Shown here piece by piece: positions 46,628 to 55,386 of a DNA stretch of 64,000 nucleotides (the stretch's first letter is position 1; every line of letters begins with the position of its first letter). A program made the translations under genes and the position numbers. The notes below the pieces were generated by a model. The model did no database searches and was not told the DNA's origin. It saw only the letters and a program-made list of their open reading frames with translations. Source of the DNA: Halodesulfovibrio aestuarii DSM 17919 = ATCC 29578 (GTDB lineage Bacteria > Desulfobacterota > Desulfovibrionia > Desulfovibrionales > Desulfovibrionaceae); NCBI RefSeq assembly GCF_000384815.1, contig NZ_ARQF01000021.1, positions 682,001-746,000 of the forward strand, read 5' to 3'.

Positions 46628-47844
46628 ATAGAGTTGTTGTTACCGGAATGGGTGCAGTCTCACCCTTTGGCGAAGGGGTCGACTCTTTGCATGCGGGCAT
46701 TGCTGAAATGCGCAGTGCGATTACACATATGGAGCGGGCACAGGAAGTGCAGGATATGCGCTCTCATGTGGCCGGACTTGTTCCAGAGCTTGATATGAAG
46801 GCGATTCCCCGTAAAGATCGACGCACTATGACTGACATGGGAGTGTTTGCGCTTTTGTCTGCCAAAGAAGCCCTTTCAATGGCAGGAATTACAGAAGACC
46901 AGCTGACTTCCGGACGTTTAGGCATGGCTTTATCCTGCACAACAAACTGTGGAGAACTTATTGAAGAGTTCTTTACCCATTACCTTCCAGAAAAGACGCT
47001 CGATCATTGCAAGTCAACGACATTTTTCAAATTTATGGGACATGCTGCGGTTTCTTCTGTAGCCCAGACGCTCGGTGTTACAGGCCGCATTCTTGCTCCG
47101 GCAGCCGCATGCGCTACAAGCACCCAGTCGATCGGGCTTGGGTATGAGGCTATTTTGTTGGGGCAGCAAGATATGATGATTTGTGGTGGTACCGAGGAAA
47201 TTCATCCCTTAAGTATCGCTTCATTTGATTTTATCAACGCAGCATCTACAAAATTTAACAATGCCCCTCAGGATACTCCACGTCCGTTTGATGTGGAACG
47301 TGATGGTGTTGTCTGTGCAGAGGGTGCAGGGCTGCTGCTTTTGGAATCGTATGATCACGCAATAAAACGCGGTGCAAAAATTCTTGCTGAAATTGTCGGG
47401 TTTTCAACGCTCTCTTCCCCTAAAAACCCTGCAAACCCAGATAGCCATGCGATTAAGCTTTGCATGGAAGAAGCTCTGCGGCAAGCAGGCCTTCTTCCCG
47501 AAGATATTGATTATTTGAACGCACATGCCACAGGTACGAGTGCAGGTGACATCGCAGAGTCAAAAGCCATCGAAGAACTTTTTGATACAAATTTACCGGT
47601 TTCCAGTTTTAAAGGCCACCTTGGGCATACTCTTGCAGCAAGTGGCGCACTGGAAACTATTGCTACTATTTCAGGACTACAGAACGATATGTTGTATCCG
47701 ACAAGGAATTTAGAACAGATTGATCCCGAATGCGGTTCAATTAATCTGCTCACAAAAACTTGTAAGGCTTCTGTGACCTATTTTTTGAAAAATAGTTTTG
47801 CCCTTGGCGGCATAAATGCTTCTCTCATTTTAAGGAGATTATAA
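46618..47844 (+). CDS. Beta-ketoacyl-ACP synthase, cluster KS2
   Basis: 408-residue condensing enzyme with an intact triad: C165 in PAAACATST, His in NAHATGTSAGD and His in GHLGHTLAASGALE. It resembles FabF/KAS II and ladderane/aryl-polyene ketosynthases more than FabB by the GHTLAASG region. Begins inside the end of the FAD enzyme gene and is followed after 2 nt by ACP1, its likely partner. Confidence 0.9.
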   Translation: MQLNRVVVTGMGAVSPFGEGVDSLHAGIAEMRSAITHMERAQEVQDMRSHVAGLVPELDMKAIPRKDRRTMTDMGVFALLSAKEALSMAGITEDQLTSGRLGMALSCTTNCGELIEEFFTHYLPEKTLDHCKSTTFFKFMGHAAVSSVAQTLGVTGRILAPAAACATSTQSIGLGYEAILLGQQDMMICGGTEEIHPLSIASFDFINAASTKFNNAPQDTPRPFDVERDGVVCAEGAGLLLLESYDHAIKRGAKILAEIVGFSTLSSPKNPANPDSHAIKLCMEEALRQAGLLPEDIDYLNAHATGTSAGDIAESKAIEELFDTNLPVSSFKGHLGHTLAASGALETIATISGLQNDMLYPTRNLEQIDPECGSINLLTKTCKASVTYFLKNSFALGGINASLILRRL

Positions 47845-47846
47845 CT

Positions 47847-48116
47847 GTGACTCTCGCCACTATGACTAAAGAAGAAATTATTGAGATCACCAATAACGCT
47901 ATCAGTGATGAATTTGAATTTGATCTGGAGCAGATGGTTCCAACTGCGCACTTATATAAAGATCTTGGTCTGGATAGTCTTGATGCTGTCGACCTTGTGT
48001 TGTTACTGGAAAAATCTTTTGGTGTAAAATTACGTAACCAGCCGGAAGTAAAAGAAGTGCGTACGCTTGAAGATATTTACAAGCTGATTATGCAATTGCA
48101 GCAGGATGCTGCATAA
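47847..48116 (+). CDS. Acyl carrier protein, cluster ACP1
   Basis: 89-residue acidic carrier protein. The phosphopantetheine serine is S44 in LGLDSLDAVDLV. The start is GTG 47847, nine bases after AAGGAG. The spread of acidic residues and four-helix pattern fit type II systems. No phosphopantetheinyl transferase is present in the window, so activation must use a host enzyme. Confidence 0.93.
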   Translation: MTLATMTKEEIIEITNNAISDEFEFDLEQMVPTAHLYKDLGLDSLDAVDLVLLLEKSFGVKLRNQPEVKEVRTLEDIYKLIMQLQQDAA

Positions 48117-48121
48117 TAATA

Positions 48122-48913
48122 GTGACTATGAGCACAAGTAGAAAAAAGTCATCGCCGAAATTGTATACAGTGCTGTTGCTTTGCTTTTTATTGCTGCACA
48201 CACTGGTGACCTCTCTGGCTGCGTTTATTGCCTCGCCCTACTATCTTTTTGTTAAGAAGATGCCGCTCGATAAAATGATTCGTTATTTTATCTGGCTGTA
48301 TGGGAAGGGGTATGTGCGATGTACTCGCTTTTTCATACCTGCATCACTTAGTTGGGAAGGCGAAAATCCCTTTCCTTTGCAGGCACCGTCGATTGTTGTC
48401 ATGAACCACTACTCTATCCTGGATTTGTATTACCTTGGGGTACTACTCCATGATGGTGATATTGTTTTTGTGACACAGCGAAGACCCTTTTTAATAAAGC
48501 TCTACGCTCCGTTCATGTCTATGGCGAAATATATTGATATGCGCACTGGAGATTTTTCTAGCTGTCTTGAGCAATGCAGAGAGCATCTCAATAATGGAAG
48601 CAAAATTCTCTTTTTTCCAGAGGCGGGGCGTAGTCGGGATGGTACGTTGCAGCCATTTAAAAGTGCCCCTTTTCTGGTTGCCACAGAATGCAATGTTCCT
48701 GTTATTCCGTTTTGCATTTCCGGTACAGAAATATTGCTCCCTGCCGGAGCAAAATACATTACACCTACAAATATTTCTTTACGTATATTGCAGCCGCTAT
48801 ATCCAGAACAGTATTCAGGCGACTTTCCGCACAGGGTGCTTAAAAAAATGGTGCACAAGCAAATGAAACGCGCCTTGGAAACACAAAAAAGAGTTTTAAG
48901 AGAGGCACAGTAA
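48122..48913 (+). CDS. PlsC-type acyltransferase with N-terminal membrane helix
   Basis: 263-residue 1-acylglycerol-3-phosphate acyltransferase-like protein. The N-terminal membrane helix is at about residues 15-40. The catalytic NHX4D motif is MNHYSILDLYYL and the acyl-acceptor motif is FPEAGRSRDG (usual FPEGTRS). In aryl-polyene-type clusters such a protein is thought to move the finished chain to a lipid acceptor. GTG 48122 and ATG 48128 are both possible starts; the ribosome site is weak. Ends one base into the dehydratase gene. Confidence 0.83.
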   Translation: MTMSTSRKKSSPKLYTVLLLCFLLLHTLVTSLAAFIASPYYLFVKKMPLDKMIRYFIWLYGKGYVRCTRFFIPASLSWEGENPFPLQAPSIVVMNHYSILDLYYLGVLLHDGDIVFVTQRRPFLIKLYAPFMSMAKYIDMRTGDFSSCLEQCREHLNNGSKILFFPEAGRSRDGTLQPFKSAPFLVATECNVPVIPFCISGTEILLPAGAKYITPTNISLRILQPLYPEQYSGDFPHRVLKKMVHKQMKRALETQKRVLREAQ

Positions 48914-49338
48914 TGAGAGAACCGGCGTCACTCTATGTTCCGCATTCTGGCTCTATGTTATTAGTTGATACGATCATCGATCATCATGACGACAACGGCG
49001 TCGTTGAAACTACTTTTACTGCCGGAAGTATGTTTGCTGATAGTAATGGTATTTTGCAGCCATTAGTATTTATTGAACTGCTTGCTCAAGGGTTTGCCTC
49101 ATTGAATGGATACACTAACCATTTGAAAGATGCAGAAAAGCAAAAAGGCTTTCTTGTCGGTGTCAAGAATATACGATTTTACGATACTACTGCAGTTACA
49201 GTTGGCATGACCCTGACGGCAAAATTACAAGTAGATATTCGCTTTGATGATTTTACCATGGTTCATGGCTCTCTTTTGCACGAGAGTACGCTGCTTATGG
49301 ATGGGACACTAAAACTATTTATTCCGGAAACAACGTAA
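48913..49338 (+). CDS. Hot-dog-fold 3-hydroxyacyl-ACP dehydratase-like protein (ApeP-type)
   Basis: 141 residues. PHSGSMLLVDTI near the N-terminus and QPLVFIELLAQGFAS match the hot-dog dehydratases of aryl-polyene clusters (FabZ-like His in the HSGSM region, acidic residue on the long helix). It would remove water from 3-hydroxyacyl-ACP and so leave the double bonds that build a polyene. Coupled to its neighbours by single-base overlaps at both ends. Confidence 0.78.
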   Translation: MREPASLYVPHSGSMLLVDTIIDHHDDNGVVETTFTAGSMFADSNGILQPLVFIELLAQGFASLNGYTNHLKDAEKQKGFLVGVKNIRFYDTTAVTVGMTLTAKLQVDIRFDDFTMVHGSLLHESTLLMDGTLKLFIPETT

Positions 49339-49961
49339 TGCGTACAATTTTTATGAGTTTTTTAATGCTGGTATGCTTAGCAGTACCTGCTACTTCTTTT
49401 AGTAAAGAGGCATCTCTTTTTGACCGTATTAAACTGGCCAACGCGAATGTTTCAGTTGTTAAAGCAGCCTTTGAGCAATCGTCCAAGTTGGCATTGTTTA
49501 ACGATCCCTTAGTGGTTACGGGCGAGCTTGTTTTGCAAAAACCTCAAAATTTGCGATGGGAATACACTTCCCCCTCTGCATCAGGTTTTATTTTAAATAA
49601 AAATGGTGGGCTACAGTGGTGTAGCACAGGCAAGAACTGCTCTGTTGTTCGCTCTGAGTTGTCCCCTTCGTTGCGCGTAATGGCCAATCAAATGTTGTTG
49701 TGGGTAAATATTGATGAGGAAACTCTTACTGAAGATTTTCATATAAAGATTACTGAATCAAAAAATCCGACAATTTTGTTACAGCCTAAGGATGAAGATA
49801 TGGCAAAGTTTATTAGAAGCATTGCTATTGAGCTACCTGAGTCCTTGCGTGGAGTTAAAGATATAACGGTAACAGAAGCAAATGACAGCGTAATTACGTT
49901 GAAATTTGGAAAGACACTCATCAACCCTGAGATTGCGCCTACTACTTTCAAAATGCCATGA
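49338..49961 (+). CDS. LolA-like periplasmic carrier, cluster-specific
   Basis: 207-residue protein with a signal peptide (residues 1-22, ending PATSFS) and LolA-type elements (VKAAFEQSSKLALF, then LVLQKPQNLRWEYTSP). It differs strongly from the housekeeping LolA at 10170. Adjacent to an MMPL exporter and a lipoprotein, it probably ferries a lipid product rather than lipoproteins across the periplasm (inference from aryl-polyene clusters). Overlaps the MMPL gene by 4 nt. Confidence 0.85.
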   Translation: MRTIFMSFLMLVCLAVPATSFSKEASLFDRIKLANANVSVVKAAFEQSSKLALFNDPLVVTGELVLQKPQNLRWEYTSPSASGFILNKNGGLQWCSTGKNCSVVRSELSPSLRVMANQMLLWVNIDEETLTEDFHIKITESKNPTILLQPKDEDMAKFIRSIAIELPESLRGVKDITVTEANDSVITLKFGKTLINPEIAPTTFKMP

Positions 49962-52420
49962 TCCGTTTCGTCTCAAATGCGTATATCTATCTTGCCCAGC
50001 GCAAGTGGCTTCTCCTGCTCGTCATGGGTGGCATGATGCTTTGCTGCGTCCTGTCTCTTTCCTCTATGAAGCTGGAAGAACGTATTTCGTATTTGTTGCC
50101 GGACGATAAAAGTGTCCTCAGTAATGACTTAGATCTTATACAGTCAGCTCCGTTGCAGCATCGGATTCTTATTACACTGCATGCTGTTAATGATGATCTG
50201 GTGGGTGCCCCCCTTGCAAAGCTGACAGATCAGCTTACACGAACTATGCAGTCCAGTTTTTTTACAAAAGTTGCATGCAAACCGGACTCACTTAACCCCA
50301 ACTTTTTTATCGGGCTTCGGGACTTGGTTCCCAGTTTGTTTTCTAATGGTGTGCAAAACGCAGTGTCTCAGGCAATAACAGCTGACAATATTGCAAAGGC
50401 ACTTACATCACAAAAACATACACTTGGGACTATGGAAGGTGTTCTCAAAGCCTCCACGATTGCTGCTGATCCGCTTAATCTGCATCGAACAGCATTGCAA
50501 AAGATTGCCTCTCTTGCATACATGAAAAATCTTCGCATATTGCATGGCGTGTATATGACTGAGGACGGCAAACATAGCTTGATTATGGCGACAACTCCGG
50601 TGATGACCACAGATTCAAGGGCTTCCGTCGCTCTTGAACAAGAGTTGGAAAGAATTTCAAATACGTTGCCGAAAGGTGTCACTTGGACAGTGCTTGGGGC
50701 CCAGCGCTATACTGCCGCCAACGCGTTGACCATTAAAAATGACATTAAAACCACCTCAGTTATTGCTTGCATCGCCTTACTTGGTATCGTGGTCTGCTTT
50801 TTGCGCACGAAGCAGGTATTTTTTTTATTACTGCTTCCACTGTTGTCCTATTGTGCGGGAGCAGCGGCTGTTGCTATAGGGTGGAAGCCCGCCTCGGCTA
50901 TGACGTTCGGATTCGGTCCTATACTAGTTGGTATGACTATCGATTTCGGGCTGCATCTTTACTATGTACTTGGTTCCAACACTGCTCCTAAACGTGATTT
51001 GCTTCAAAAAGCGTCAGTGCCAATCGTCATTAGCGGTTTGACTACAATTGCCGCATTTGCACTGCTAATGTTTTCTCCGGTTCCAGGGCTGCGACAACTT
51101 TCTGTATTTATTACTATAGGTCTTTTGACGGCGGTAGTTCTAACGCTGTTCATTTTACCGCATGTCATTTCCGGGCATACGGGACATATCGCATCAAAAC
51201 CTTTGCCGCAATTTTCTCACAATCATCGGGCAGCTGTATTAACGGTTACGGCTGTTGTTTTTATCCTCGGGTGTGTCGGCAGCAGCCAATTACATTTTCA
51301 AGATCATATTAGAGCTATGGGTGTACGCCCCGCAGCGTTGCTTCAGGCCGAAAAGGATATTCGTAACATATGGGGAATTAAGGGAGAAGAGGCTTTGCTT
51401 TTTGCTTCCGGCACATCAATTGATGAGATCGTACGCAACACTTCTGATAGCATTGCCTTGCTTAGTCCTGAAGATAAAAAGTCTGTTGTCAGCCTGACTC
51501 CACTTCTTCCTTCTCGACAGAGACAACAGGAGAACTGGCAGCATTGGAGAAAATTTTGGGAGGCTCATCCGTCTGTTGCTTCTACCGTTCAAGCAAAAGG
51601 TGTAGCTCTTGGCTTTTCTAAGCATGCTTTCACGCCGTTCTATGATTTTATCCACGCGTCACCTCAGGCTGTTACTGTAGGAAGTTTGCGCAATCTAGGT
51701 ATTGGCTCATTGCTTGACTCTCTACTTGTTGAGCGTTCTGTGTCTCCGCAGACTGAAATTGATGTCGAAGGCACGTCCGGCCTACCCATGGCTGCCACCT
51801 CAACCGTAGGGTATTCAAATTTTTCTGGTGTGTTGGATACCTCTAATTTTTACACATTGATTTCGTATCTTCCTGATACCCACACGATCAATTCGGTATT
51901 TACGCCGGAAATTGAAAAAAAGTATGACGTGCGGCTTATCTCCGGTTCACGATTGGGTAAAGAGCTCGCGTCTGTGCTTACAGGCACTTTTGTTCGTTTT
52001 ATAGCGTATGCTTTCGCTATTATTGTGGTTATCATTTTGCTTGTGCATCGTGTGGTGAAGCAGTGCATATGCGCCCTGCTTCCTGCTTGTTTTGGTTTAT
52101 TAATGATGGGGGGGGTACTGGGATTGCTTAATAAACCATTAAGTATTTTCAGTGTTGCCGGAGCATTACTGGTTCTTGGCCATGGTGTGGATTATGGTGT
52201 TTATGCAACCCATGCCATTAAGAAAAATAGTCTTGGCACATCGCAGGCTATTTTCGTTTCCGGCTTGACCAGTCTTGCAGGTTTCGGCTCGCTTCTTTTT
52301 GCTGACCATCCGGCTTTGTTTGATATGGGACTGAGCGTGTTTTCAGGGTTGCTTGCTGCAATGCCTTGCGCGCTTCTTGTACTTCCAGCCCTCTTTTCAA
52401 AGGATACAATTAGCTCATGA
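49958..52420 (+). CDS. MMPL-family RND exporter
   Basis: 820-residue inner-membrane transporter. One N-terminal helix (about 16-35), a periplasmic domain, a bundle of helices (about 265-415, with GMTIDFGLHLYYVLG), a second periplasmic domain, and a second bundle (about 680-815, with GHGVDYGVYATHA). The two acidic DF/DY membrane motifs are the proton-relay positions of MMPL/RND proteins. It would extract the product from the inner membrane for the LolA-like carrier. Overlaps both neighbours by ATGA. Confidence 0.9.
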   Translation: MIRFVSNAYIYLAQRKWLLLLVMGGMMLCCVLSLSSMKLEERISYLLPDDKSVLSNDLDLIQSAPLQHRILITLHAVNDDLVGAPLAKLTDQLTRTMQSSFFTKVACKPDSLNPNFFIGLRDLVPSLFSNGVQNAVSQAITADNIAKALTSQKHTLGTMEGVLKASTIAADPLNLHRTALQKIASLAYMKNLRILHGVYMTEDGKHSLIMATTPVMTTDSRASVALEQELERISNTLPKGVTWTVLGAQRYTAANALTIKNDIKTTSVIACIALLGIVVCFLRTKQVFFLLLLPLLSYCAGAAAVAIGWKPASAMTFGFGPILVGMTIDFGLHLYYVLGSNTAPKRDLLQKASVPIVISGLTTIAAFALLMFSPVPGLRQLSVFITIGLLTAVVLTLFILPHVISGHTGHIASKPLPQFSHNHRAAVLTVTAVVFILGCVGSSQLHFQDHIRAMGVRPAALLQAEKDIRNIWGIKGEEALLFASGTSIDEIVRNTSDSIALLSPEDKKSVVSLTPLLPSRQRQQENWQHWRKFWEAHPSVASTVQAKGVALGFSKHAFTPFYDFIHASPQAVTVGSLRNLGIGSLLDSLLVERSVSPQTEIDVEGTSGLPMAATSTVGYSNFSGVLDTSNFYTLISYLPDTHTINSVFTPEIEKKYDVRLISGSRLGKELASVLTGTFVRFIAYAFAIIVVIILLVHRVVKQCICALLPACFGLLMMGGVLGLLNKPLSIFSVAGALLVLGHGVDYGVYATHAIKKNSLGTSQAIFVSGLTSLAGFGSLLFADHPALFDMGLSVFSGLLAAMPCALLVLPALFSKDTISS

Positions 52421-53091
52421 AACATTTTTTGTGCATACTCATTATTCTGTTAACAGGATGTGCTAAACAACTCCCTCCGCCGATGCCCGTACTGCCAGAC
52501 ATGCAAGCAGAATTGCTTCAGCAGAACTGGCCTGTAGAAGAGGCTGCGTTTCGAGTAAGCGGGTCGTTATGTCTTTACTCCATCACTATTCCTGTTCAGG
52601 GTATAGTTTCCATGGAAAAAGGTGGAAATGTTGTTTCAATCGCATTCTTAACACAGATGGGGACTTCCATTTTTGAAGCCAGACTTACTCAGGACAGCTA
52701 CAAAATGTTTACAGTATCCCCAATGATAAAAGAGCATCCGCAACTGGAGCCTATCCTTATCCGCATGGCGCGAGCTCTTTATCTTCCAGAGCCGGTATCT
52801 ACTCTGTGCACATCCGAAGGAAAAGCCCATATAGCGCAGCTTCGTTGTCCTGAACAAAATATTTTGTACAGTTACTCTGTAGTGCCCCAGCGTTCGGATG
52901 TAATTCAACTTCGTCGTCGTATCAATGTTGAAAATGAAACTACTGTATATTTGAAAAATTGGCAGGATGACCATGGGACGTCCTACCCGACACGTCTTTT
53001 TTATAAAGATGACGGGTGCGGGTTTATTGGTAGGCTGACACAAAAGCCGTTGTCCTGTCCTCATAGTATTACAGCTGAGAAAGCCTCATGA
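52417..53091 (+). CDS. Outer-membrane-type lipoprotein of the export set (DUF3261-like)
   Basis: 224 residues with a lipoprotein signal (LTGC; mature Cys at residue 15, followed by AKQ rather than Asp, so outer-membrane sorting is expected). The mature part is beta-rich with several cysteines. It resembles the lipoproteins that follow MMPL exporters in aryl-polyene clusters; family match is by pattern and position only. Probably receives the lipid at the outer membrane. Confidence 0.75.
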   Translation: MKHFLCILIILLTGCAKQLPPPMPVLPDMQAELLQQNWPVEEAAFRVSGSLCLYSITIPVQGIVSMEKGGNVVSIAFLTQMGTSIFEARLTQDSYKMFTVSPMIKEHPQLEPILIRMARALYLPEPVSTLCTSEGKAHIAQLRCPEQNILYSYSVVPQRSDVIQLRRRINVENETTVYLKNWQDDHGTSYPTRLFYKDDGCGFIGRLTQKPLSCPHSITAEKAS

Positions 53092-53477
53092 CCCCTATTG
53101 AACAAAGTCTAATGAATGCGCTTGTAGGAACTATTACCTGCACCGGTGAAAGCGCTGAAGCTTGCTATCATTTGCCTGAAGATTTTGAAGGCTTTAACGG
53201 GCACTTCCCCGGTCATCCTATCCTTCCTGCTATTTTGCAGTTTATGCTTGGCAGGCTGGTATGCAGCGCCCTTGCCGGAGAGTCGTTACGTGTTACTTCC
53301 ATAAGCCGTGCAAAGTTCTCACATGAAATTCAGCCTGAAGTGGATATTTATGTGCAGGCAGTACGCAAAGATATATCTGCTGAAAATATCCATCGGTTTT
53401 CTGTGACATTAACAGTTGGCACTGCGCAAGCTTCTACCTTCTCACTTTTCTGTGTTGCAGAGCAGGAACATGCGTAA
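53088..53477 (+). CDS. FabA/FabZ-like hot-dog dehydratase
   Basis: 129 residues. The FabZ-type signature is GHFPGHPILPAILQFML, with active-site His in GHFPG. The usual catalytic acid on the central helix (E in FabZ, D in FabA) is not clear: the helix reads AILQFMLGRLV, with Q at this place. It may therefore be a second dehydratase with altered chemistry or a structural partner of the first one at 48913. Overlaps the thioesterase by 8 nt. Confidence 0.78.
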   Translation: MTPIEQSLMNALVGTITCTGESAEACYHLPEDFEGFNGHFPGHPILPAILQFMLGRLVCSALAGESLRVTSISRAKFSHEIQPEVDIYVQAVRKDISAENIHRFSVTLTVGTAQASTFSLFCVAEQEHA

Positions 53478-53937
53478 AGAATATTTTAAAATTGACCCAG
53501 GTGCTCCTGCGCCGTTGACTGTTGAAGTAAAGCGTGATGTGCGCTTTCAGGAAGTAGATCTGCTTGGCATTGTATGGCACGGGCATTATGCAAGTTATTT
53601 TGAAGATGCTAGAATGGCTTTAAGCCAAAAGTACGGAATATCTTATGACGATTTTTATCGTGAAAATATTTCTGCTCCGATTCGTAAATTGCATGCTGAC
53701 TATTTTCGTCCGCTATCTTTAGGTAATGAATACAGCATTAAAGCTCGATTGCATTACGCTGATGCGGCAAAGATTAATTATGACTTCTTTATTTATGACA
53801 ATGCAGGAGAACTTTGTACCTCCGGTTACTCTGTTCAGATGTTTGTGTGCACAGAAAGCCATGAGTTATTACTTGCCCCACCTCCTTTTTTTCAAGATTT
53901 TCTTGATAACTGGCGTGATGGGAACCTGTTAAAATGA
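53470..53937 (+). CDS. 4-hydroxybenzoyl-CoA thioesterase-family protein
   Basis: 155 residues, hot-dog acyl thioesterase of the YbgC/FadM type. The signature VRFQEVDLLGIVWHGHYASYF (shown by its ends: V-R-F to S-Y-F, 21 residues) carries the conserved D-x-x-G-x-V-x-H/N pattern with Asp and the following WHGHY. The frame is open 18 codons upstream, but ATG 53470 has CAGGA and matches the family. It may release or proofread ACP-bound chains. Last gene of the first cluster block; a 249-nt gap follows. Confidence 0.87.
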   Translation: MRKEYFKIDPGAPAPLTVEVKRDVRFQEVDLLGIVWHGHYASYFEDARMALSQKYGISYDDFYRENISAPIRKLHADYFRPLSLGNEYSIKARLHYADAAKINYDFFIYDNAGELCTSGYSVQMFVCTESHELLLAPPPFFQDFLDNWRDGNLLK

Positions 53938-54186
53938 CAACGATGCTGTAGTTCTTTAAACGCATTTTTATGGTTGCCTGTGTTGTAAAGCCCGACTACC
54001 AATGTTCTGCGCCTGTTGAAGGCATAAAACTTAAAGTATTACTTTAGGTTTGTTCCGTAGAAGAAATAACACAATTTTTCCGCATCATAAGTTGAGAAAT
54101 GAATAAGACACCTCGTAGCATAGGACATCCTGAATTCTTTGAGGCTAAGCTGTTCGCAATTTTTAAAGGGTGTCAGGAATGTTTTT
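53938..54186 (+). other. Internal gap of the cluster
   Basis: 249 nt without a gene between the two blocks of otherwise overlapping genes. It has a weak imperfect hairpin (CTTAAAGTATTACTTTAGG, near 54030) but no convincing terminator. It may hold a second, internal promoter. Confidence 0.4.
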
Positions 54187-55386
54187 ATGTCGATAGAGGT
54201 TGTGATGTCTAATTTCGTCCGTCCACTTATTGTTATTCCTGTCTTCAATCACCGGGAAGAGCTCTCCCGCGTTGCTATAGAGGCACTTGAACATGGGGAC
54301 GTTCTGATTGTTGATGATGGTTCAACTGATGGCGTAAGCGCAGATATTGCCTCCCTTGCTGTACAGTGTATCCGGCATAGTAAGAACAGGGGCAAAGGCG
54401 CTGCTATTCTTACAGCAGCAGCTTATGCAAGAGAGCACGGCTACACGCATATTGTAACTATTGATGCAGACGGTCAGCACCTTACTGCTGACCTTCCAAA
54501 ATTTTTTGTGGCTATAGAGGCAAATCCAGACTCTGTTGCTGTTGGTGTACGCGATTTTTCAAATGCAAAAAATCGTAATATCCCCGGTTCTGCTACTTTT
54601 GGGCGGGCATTTTCAAATTTTTGGTTCCGCGTGCAAACCGGTGAAAAAGGTTTAGACACTCAAAGTGGCTTTAGAGCGTATCCGGTTGGGCTATTGCAGG
54701 AACTTTCTTTTAGTGAATCCCGTTACTCATTCGAGATAGAAGTGCTTGTAAAAGCAGTTTGGGCAGGATTGTCCATCCAATGGCTTCCTATCCATGTTCA
54801 TTATCCAGAACCGGAAAAGCGTGTGAGTCATTTGCATCGGGTGAAAGATAATATTTTGATCTCATGGTTGAATACGCGCCTTACCATGCGCGCTGTGTTG
54901 CCTATTCCGCATCGCAAACTTGTTCGTGTGGAACAAAGTGTTGAAAACGCTTCAGAGCAATTTTATCTTACGCGTCCTGTAGATTCATTGCGTGATATGG
55001 TGCGGCAAGGTGCAAGTCCGGAGTATGTTGGATTTTCTGCTGGTCTTGGTGTGTTACTTGGTACATGGCCGCTTTTTGGTATTCACACTGTTGCGACACT
55101 GTTCGCTGCAAGTTTTTTACGACTGTCAAAAGTAATTTCCGTAGGAACCAGTCAATTCTGTATGCCTCCATTTGTGCCAGCCCTATGTATTGAAGTTGGC
55201 TATTTTATCCGGAACGGTGAATGGCTTACAGACGTTTCGTGGCAGACTCTTGGTGTAGAGTTTTTAGACAGGGCTTGGGAATGGATTCTGGGATCGTTAG
55301 TCTTAGCACCGATTTTGGCCGGTGTAACAGGACTCGTTTTCTACTTGGTGACCCGTTCAATTTATAAATTGAGACAAGAGATATGA
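54187..55386 (+). CDS. GT2 glycosyltransferase fused to DUF2062 membrane domain
   Basis: About 399 residues. The N-terminal GT-A domain resembles dolichol-phosphate mannosyltransferase-like GT2 enzymes: VIPVFNH, IVDDGSTDG and TIDADGQH with the DxD-like metal site. The C-terminal part (about residues 280-390) is DUF2062 with hydrophobic helices (GVLLGTWPLFGIHTVA). ATG 54187 (AGGA upstream) and ATG 54205 (AGAGG upstream) are both good starts. Similar proteins sit in aryl-polyene clusters and may glycosylate the lipid head group. Overlaps the next acyltransferase by 4 nt. Confidence 0.85.
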   Translation: MSIEVVMSNFVRPLIVIPVFNHREELSRVAIEALEHGDVLIVDDGSTDGVSADIASLAVQCIRHSKNRGKGAAILTAAAYAREHGYTHIVTIDADGQHLTADLPKFFVAIEANPDSVAVGVRDFSNAKNRNIPGSATFGRAFSNFWFRVQTGEKGLDTQSGFRAYPVGLLQELSFSESRYSFEIEVLVKAVWAGLSIQWLPIHVHYPEPEKRVSHLHRVKDNILISWLNTRLTMRAVLPIPHRKLVRVEQSVENASEQFYLTRPVDSLRDMVRQGASPEYVGFSAGLGVLLGTWPLFGIHTVATLFAASFLRLSKVISVGTSQFCMPPFVPALCIEVGYFIRNGEWLTDVSWQTLGVEFLDRAWEWILGSLVLAPILAGVTGLVFYLVTRSIYKLRQEI

